This document shows, piece after piece, positions 4,856 through 8,394 of a stretch of 8,394 nt of DNA; position 1 is the stretch's first letter; each line of letters opens with the position of its first letter. This DNA is from Coriobacteriia bacterium (GTDB lineage: Bacteria; Actinomycetota; Coriobacteriia; WRKU01): NCBI GenBank assembly GCA_009784095.1, contig WRDL01000063.1, forward strand, positions 1 to 8,394, written 5' to 3'. The notes beneath the pieces were generated by a model. That model made no database searches. It was given only the letters and a program-made list of their open reading frames with translations, and was not told the DNA's origin. Position numbers and translations under genes: made by a program.

Positions 4856-5889
4856 TATTCTACTACATTTTCTGCGATGAGGGGTACGACATCGATCGGT
4901 GTATCCAAAGAGACAACTTCGAACCAGGTCTTACCGGGTTTGAGTGTGATCGGGGTCCCGGCTGAATCGATGATGGCCGGGGGTTTTCCCGCAGCGGTCG
5001 TCCAGGTACCGTCGTAGCGTACGCCATCCTTGAAGACGGCGGCCAACCCTCCCCCGTCGAGATAGGCGTAGTCACCCCAAAGGATGACAACGTTCTCGGC
5101 CGCGGTCTGCTCTCCGGTCAGGAAGTCATTTTGCGAGAACCCGTCTTGCAGACGGAGGAATCGAGCGGTCGACGCATCCCAGACCCATGTTGCGACCGAG
5201 GAGAGGAACGGTACCGTGACGGTGTAGATCTCTGCGGTGATATCGCTTGGCTCATCCTCGAAATCGAGTGTGCGAATAGGCCATGCGTTGGGATTGATAC
5301 CGAACTCGGCTATAGTCTGCGGTACGTTGTCGACATGGATATAGAGGTTATGCGGAGCGATCCGCCAATCGACGCGCTCGAATATGCGTTGGTCGTCGGA
5401 CTCCTCGGCCATATCGATGCCGGAGTTTCTCAGCTGTTCGTATACCTCGTCAGCGGCACCACTGAACAGCAGGTAGGAATCCCACTGTTGCACGACCCAG
5501 ATATCAGAAGGTCGCGCGCTGCGCATCGGCCCGGCCATCTCAGGCAGATCGCTTTGAAAGAGCGCATGAAAACGGGTCAGACCTCCCTCGACCTCGATCT
5601 CGTAGACGATATCGGCGTCGTTCAGCCCGGTCTGTGGGCGCGCATCGGGATGGTTGTCGATCTTCATCGAGATCGGACGCCTGCCGATGATCTCGCCGTC
5701 GGGTGCTTGCTTGCCGGTCAGCGGCCAATAGTAATGGGTCTCTTCGACCTCTTCTGCCTTTTCCGGTAGTTTCGTGTCGAGTATCTCGGGGAGGAACTCG
5801 GTACTGGTGAGTGCATAGACCGCGACCGCGATCAGCGCGATCACAACGATGGCCCCGATCGTCAATCCGACTTTTTTAGTTCCAGACAA
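4855..5889 (-). CDS. DUF3048 (YerB-like) membrane-anchored extracytoplasmic protein
   Basis: The 344-aa protein matches the YerB/DUF3048 family of Gram-positive bacteria, whose biochemical function I cannot state. After a short basic N-terminus (SGTKK) comes one hydrophobic segment (about 8-27) that should anchor it with the bulk outside. There is no lipobox and no cysteine in the whole protein, whereas Bacillus YerB is a lipoprotein. The N-terminal DUF3048 region (about 55-190) contains RRPISMKIDNHPDARPQTGL and GPMRSARPSD. The C-terminal region (about 215-332) contains the typical GVRYDGTW and LKPGKTWFEVV. The TTG start at 5889 is supported by AAGGAG 7 nt upstream; there is no better candidate. 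It begins 20 bp after yebC and ends 37 bp before ruvC, so it is probably co-transcribed with yebC. No functional link to recombination is evident. Confidence 0.88.
   Translation of the reverse strand: MSGTKKVGLTIGAIVVIALIAVAVYALTSTEFLPEILDTKLPEKAEEVEETHYYWPLTGKQAPDGEIIGRRPISMKIDNHPDARPQTGLNDADIVYEIEVEGGLTRFHALFQSDLPEMAGPMRSARPSDIWVVQQWDSYLLFSGAADEVYEQLRNSGIDMAEESDDQRIFERVDWRIAPHNLYIHVDNVPQTIAEFGINPNAWPIRTLDFEDEPSDITAEIYTVTVPFLSSVATWVWDASTARFLRLQDGFSQNDFLTGEQTAAENVVILWGDYAYLDGGGLAAVFKDGVRYDGTWTTAAGKPPAIIDSAGTPITLKPGKTWFEVVSLDTPIDVVPLIAENVVE
4857..4862 (-). promoter_or_regulatory. putative -10 box for ruvCAB
   Basis: TAGAAT on the minus strand (5/6 to TATAAT) lies at the end of the DUF3048 gene, one base before the LexA-type box. 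No convincing -35 hexamer is found at normal spacing. Its position relative to the operator is the main support. Confidence 0.4.
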
Positions 5890-5896
5890 GGTGGCT

Positions 5897-5902
5897 CTCC
5901 TT
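5897..5902 (-). promoter_or_regulatory. ribosome binding site fixing a TTG start of the DUF3048 gene
   Basis: AAGGAG stands 7 nt before TTG 5889. It supports this unusual start, which is followed directly by the basic stretch and membrane segment expected at the N-terminus. Confidence 0.75.
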
Positions 5903-5909
5903 CGTCAGG

Positions 5910-6665
5910 CTATTCACCTATTGCGGCAAATTGCTCCTCGGTCAGATCCATCGTATGGTAGACGCTTTGCACGTCATCGAGCTCTTCGAGACGATCGATC
6001 AGACGCATCGTCCTCTTGGCGGTCTCAGTGCTGACCTCCTGCGCGTTGACCGGCTCCATGACCAGTTCAGCGCCGCGCACGACCACACCGGCGTCCTCGA
6101 GCGCGCGTTTGACCGCCATGACCGATGCCGGAGTCGTCTCGACGATCACCTCACCATCGGCGACCTCCATGTCATCGCCATCGCATTCGGCGACGAGAAG
6201 CATGAGCTCATCCTCGTCGAGATCGTCGGTCTTATCGATGACGATCTCTCCTTTACGCTCGAATTGAAATGCCACCGAACCCGAGGTGCCCAGATTTCCG
6301 CCTGCTTTGGTGAACGCAGAGCGGATGTCACTTGCGGTGCGATTGCGGTTGTCGGTCAGTGTCTCGACATAGATCGCGACCCCGTCGGGACCGTATCCCT
6401 CGTAGATGACCTCATCCCAGGTGGACCCGTCACTTGCACTCGCGTGCGCTTTGGCGATCGCGGCGTCGATCTTGTCCTTGGGCAGGCTGTAGGATTTCGC
6501 TTTGGCGATCGCGGCGGCGAGCGCCGCGTTGTTGTCGGGATTAGCGTCTCCGCTTTTGGCGGCGACGAATACATTGCGCGTCAGCTTGGAGAAGAGCGCG
6601 CTTCGTTTTTTATCTTGAGCGGCCTTGCGATGCTTCGTGGTCGCCCACTTCGAATGCCCTGACAC
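5910..6665 (-). CDS. yebC: YebC/TACO1-family protein
   Basis: A cytoplasmic protein of the YebC/PmpR/TACO1 family. Some members are described as transcription regulators; others, including mitochondrial TACO1, assist translation, notably at proline-rich stretches. Which role applies here is not decidable from sequence. The 251-aa length is normal. MSGHSKWATTKHRKAA opens the protein as in nearly all homologues. EVIYEGYGPDGVAIYVETLTDNRNRT (about 85-110) and GGNLGTSGSVAFQFERKG are the other family hallmarks. Residues around 145-180 are strongly acidic. The start is GTG at 6665, 10 bp after the pdxS stop, with AGGA 10 nt upstream. yebC next to ruvC is a widespread arrangement; here the DUF3048 gene separates them. 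Confidence 0.97.
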   Translation of the reverse strand: MSGHSKWATTKHRKAAQDKKRSALFSKLTRNVFVAAKSGDANPDNNAALAAAIAKAKSYSLPKDKIDAAIAKAHASASDGSTWDEVIYEGYGPDGVAIYVETLTDNRNRTASDIRSAFTKAGGNLGTSGSVAFQFERKGEIVIDKTDDLDEDELMLLVAECDGDDMEVADGEVIVETTPASVMAVKRALEDAGVVVRGAELVMEPVNAQEVSTETAKRTMRLIDRLEELDDVQSVYHTMDLTEEQFAAIGE

Positions 6666-6675
6666 GGGAACGGTC

Positions 6676-7569
6676 CTACCAACCGCGATGAGCCATCAGC
6701 TCATGGTCGGGCAGTGAGGAGATATTGATGCCGACCATCGCCTCACCCAGTCCGCACGATACGCGTGCCAGGACCTCGGGATCCTCGAAATTGGTCGTCG
6801 CCTCGACGATCGCGTTGGCGCGCTGAGCAGGGTTTCCGCTCTTGAATATGCCCGATCCCACAAATACCCCATCGCACCCGAGCTGCATCATCAACGCGGC
6901 ATCAGCAGGTGTTGCCACGCCTCCTGCGCTGAAGTTGACGACCGGGAGTTTCTGGTGGTCGCGGATCCATAAGATGAGCTCGAGCGGCACCTCTTCTGAC
7001 TCGGAGACGAACTCGAGCGCCTCGTCATCGAGATACTCGAGACACTCGATCTCCTCGGTGACACTGCGGATGTGGCGCACCGCCTCGACGATGTCGCCGG
7101 TACCTGCTTCACCTTTGGTACGCATCATCGATGCGCCCTCGTTGATGCGTCGCATCGCCTCGCCGAGGTTGCGACAACCACAGACGAACGGTACGGTAAA
7201 TGCCCATTTGTCGATGTGATACTCCTCGTCAGCAGGGGTGAGGACCTCCGACTCGTCGATGAAGTCGATACCAAGCTCTTGTATGATCTGAGCCTCGACG
7301 AAATGGCCGATGCGGACCTTTGCCATGACCGGGATGTCGACCGCTTCCATGATCGATCGGATCATCTCCGGGTCACTCATGCGTGAGACCCCTCCCTGGG
7401 CGCGAATATCGGCAGGAACGCGTTCAAGCGCCATGACGGCGACCGCGCCGGCATCCTCGGCGATCTTGGCTTGATCCGGGGTCACCACATCCATGATGAC
7501 GCCGCCTTTAAGTTTCTCGGCAAGCTCGTTCTTATTAAGGCGCAGGCCTGCGGTTTGAGTCTCGCTCAT
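6676..7569 (-). CDS. pdxS: PdxS, pyridoxal 5'-phosphate synthase lyase subunit
   Basis: PdxS builds PLP from ribose 5-phosphate, glyceraldehyde 3-phosphate and ammonia. The ammonia comes from glutamine through the partner glutaminase PdxT. The protein is a (beta/alpha)8 barrel assembling as a dodecamer. From ATG 7569 it is 297 aa, the family norm. Seen are GGVIMDVV with Asp27, MAKVRIGHF with Lys84 and TKGEAGTG with Lys152, which correspond to the Asp and two catalytic Lys of the Bacillus enzyme. GGVATPADAALMMQLGCDGVFVGSGIFKS (216-244) is the phosphate-binding end. An in-frame ATG 19 codons earlier (7626) is rejected: it lies inside the likely -10 box and adds a non-conserved segment, whereas ATG 7569 has AAAGGGA upstream. 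No pdxT is adjacent. yebC follows after 10 bp. Confidence 0.97.
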   Translation of the reverse strand: MSETQTAGLRLNKNELAEKLKGGVIMDVVTPDQAKIAEDAGAVAVMALERVPADIRAQGGVSRMSDPEMIRSIMEAVDIPVMAKVRIGHFVEAQIIQELGIDFIDESEVLTPADEEYHIDKWAFTVPFVCGCRNLGEAMRRINEGASMMRTKGEAGTGDIVEAVRHIRSVTEEIECLEYLDDEALEFVSESEEVPLELILWIRDHQKLPVVNFSAGGVATPADAALMMQLGCDGVFVGSGIFKSGNPAQRANAIVEATTNFEDPEVLARVSCGLGEAMVGINISSLPDHELMAHRGW

Positions 7570-7624
7570 GGTAGTATCCCTTTCGACGTGAACATCCATG
7601 CAACGTTTCGTTACGTGTTTTTTC

Positions 7625-7633
7625 ATTCTAACA
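7625..7633 (-). promoter_or_regulatory. putative extended -10 promoter element of pdxS
   Basis: TGTTAGAAT on the minus strand (TGn plus TAGAAT) lies in the 78-bp gap between lgt and pdxS. A start near 7618 gives a leader of about 48 nt to ATG 7569 and would exclude the earlier ATG at 7626. No -35 hexamer is seen. Confidence 0.45.
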
Positions 7634-7647
7634 CTTCTGAGTTTTCG

Positions 7648-8394
7648 CTACGCGTGCTTGCGACTCCAGATCAGTAGCGCGATGCCTGAGACGATCATCG
7701 GCAATGAGAGCACCATCCCCATGGTCAGCCAGTTCCCACCAAGATAGCCGATCTGGGCATCGGGCTGGCGCAGGAACTCGACCATGAATCGGAACGTGCC
7801 GTAGCCGAGCAGGAACGTCGCGAAGATGGTCCATCTTGCAGGAGGAGGTCTGCGTAGTGCAAGGAGGAGTAGGATCGTGAAGAGCACGATACCCTCGAGG
7901 AACGATTCGTAGAGCTGGGTGGGATGCCGAGGGAGTGGGCCTCCGGTGGTGAATACGACTCCCCAAGGCATCTCGGTCACACTTCCCCACAACTCCCCGT
8001 TGATAAAATTGGTGAAACGCCCCAAACCGAGCCCGAGCGGCGCGCCGACGAAACCGGCGTCGATAAGAGCGGGCAGCGGGATCGAGGTGAAACGCGCGGC
8101 GATCGCGCCCCCGATGACCGCGAATGTCAGCCCTCCATGAAACGACATGCCGCCGTCTGAGACCGCCAGTATCTTGGCAGGATTGAGCCAGTAATACGAA
8201 CCACCATAGAAGAGGATGTAGGCCAACCGCGAACCCACGAGGATGCCGATGGTGACTCCCAGTGTGATCGTGAGCATGTCATCGAGAGTGGGGTCATAGC
8301 CCCAGCGTATGAGGAAATAGGTGGTGAACGCCGCCGCTATCGCGATACCGACGATGTAGGCAAGACCATACCAGTGCACCTCGAAGATCCAGAA
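7648..8394 (-). CDS. lgt: Lgt, phosphatidylglycerol-prolipoprotein diacylglyceryl transferase (start beyond right edge)
   Basis: Lgt is the integral membrane enzyme that moves diacylglycerol from phosphatidylglycerol onto the lipobox cysteine of prolipoproteins, the first step of lipoprotein maturation. In the window 248 residues are visible. The frame continues through base 8394 with FWIFEVHWYGLAY, the conserved region normally found some 10-20 residues after the start, so only a little is missing. The GTG at 8379 is internal. The order is FHGGL (85-89, catalytic-region His86), the signature GRFTNFINGELWG (125-137) with essential-type Arg126, HPTQLYE (157-163), FRFMVEFLRQPDAQIG (201-216) and LTMGMVLSLPMI (223-234), with several hydrophobic membrane spans between. 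The signature has Thr where Gly or Ala is usual. pdxS follows 78 bp later behind its own promoter candidate. Confidence 0.96.
   Translation of the reverse strand, partial: FWIFEVHWYGLAYIVGIAIAAAFTTYFLIRWGYDPTLDDMLTITLGVTIGILVGSRLAYILFYGGSYYWLNPAKILAVSDGGMSFHGGLTFAVIGGAIAARFTSIPLPALIDAGFVGAPLGLGLGRFTNFINGELWGSVTEMPWGVVFTTGGPLPRHPTQLYESFLEGIVLFTILLLLALRRPPPARWTIFATFLLGYGTFRFMVEFLRQPDAQIGYLGGNWLTMGMVLSLPMIVSGIALLIWSRKHA

Noticed and set aside
5131..5769. Plus-strand open frame of 212 codons antisense to the DUF3048 gene
   Set aside because: No domain or ribosome binding evidence; the minus-strand frame has an anchor, family motifs and a good Shine-Dalgarno.
5931..6662. Plus-strand open frame of 243 codons covering almost all of yebC in reverse
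   Set aside because: A shadow of a codon-biased gene; the translation has no recognisable domain, while yebC matches its family end to end.
7570..7626. Upstream ATG giving a 316-aa PdxS
   Set aside because: It overlaps the likely -10 element, lacks a Shine-Dalgarno and exceeds the family length.
1..8394. Mobile element, prophage, CRISPR or defence island
   Set aside because: No transposase, integrase, direct-repeat array or toxin-antitoxin-like pair is visible; all genes are conserved housekeeping types in one orientation with similar codon use.

Overview
The window carries eleven recognisable protein genes, all on the minus strand, packed with gaps of 4-bp overlap to about 80 bp. The exceptions are two non-coding stretches on either side of a small cold-shock gene. 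Transcription runs right to left: lgt (start beyond the right edge) - pdxS - yebC - DUF3048/YerB-like gene - ruvC - ruvA - ruvB - csp - queH - folD - queA (end beyond the left edge). I see no rRNA, tRNA, CRISPR array, insertion sequence, phage gene or foreign-looking block. This is conserved chromosomal housekeeping DNA.

The organism is probably a Gram-positive bacterium, most likely Actinomycetota and perhaps class Coriobacteriia. The reasons are a moderately high G+C judged by eye, GTG and TTG starts with strong Shine-Dalgarno sites, a YerB-type DUF3048 protein, QueH in place of QueG, the PdxS-type vitamin B6 route, and a Gram-positive/actinobacterial type LexA box. The class-level placement is inference only.

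Right part (7648-8394 and 6676-7569): lipoprotein diacylglyceryl transferase, then the PLP synthase subunit PdxS behind its own extended -10 element. No pdxT is visible. Middle (2630-6665): yebC, a membrane-anchored DUF3048 protein, and the Holliday-junction operon ruvCAB. ruvC/ruvA and ruvA/ruvB each overlap by ATGA. A perfect GAAC-N4-GTTC dyad (4844-4855) sits just upstream of ruvC and overlaps the preceding stop codon. This predicts SOS (LexA) control of ruvCAB.

Left part (1-2629): a cold-shock protein gene is flanked by structured non-coding DNA: a leader of about 108 nt with an AGGAG-displaying hairpin, a 3'UTR hairpin and an intrinsic terminator. Next comes a further structured stretch in front of queH, then folD and queA. 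QueA and QueH are the two last enzymes of queuosine synthesis (preQ1-tRNA to epoxyqueuosine, then to queuosine), so this end is a queuosine-tRNA modification cluster with the folate enzyme FolD between them.

I do not see an obviously new multi-gene system. The parts most worth a second look are the RNA and regulatory structures around csp and queH, the ruvCAB SOS box, and the unusual N-terminal extension of QueA.
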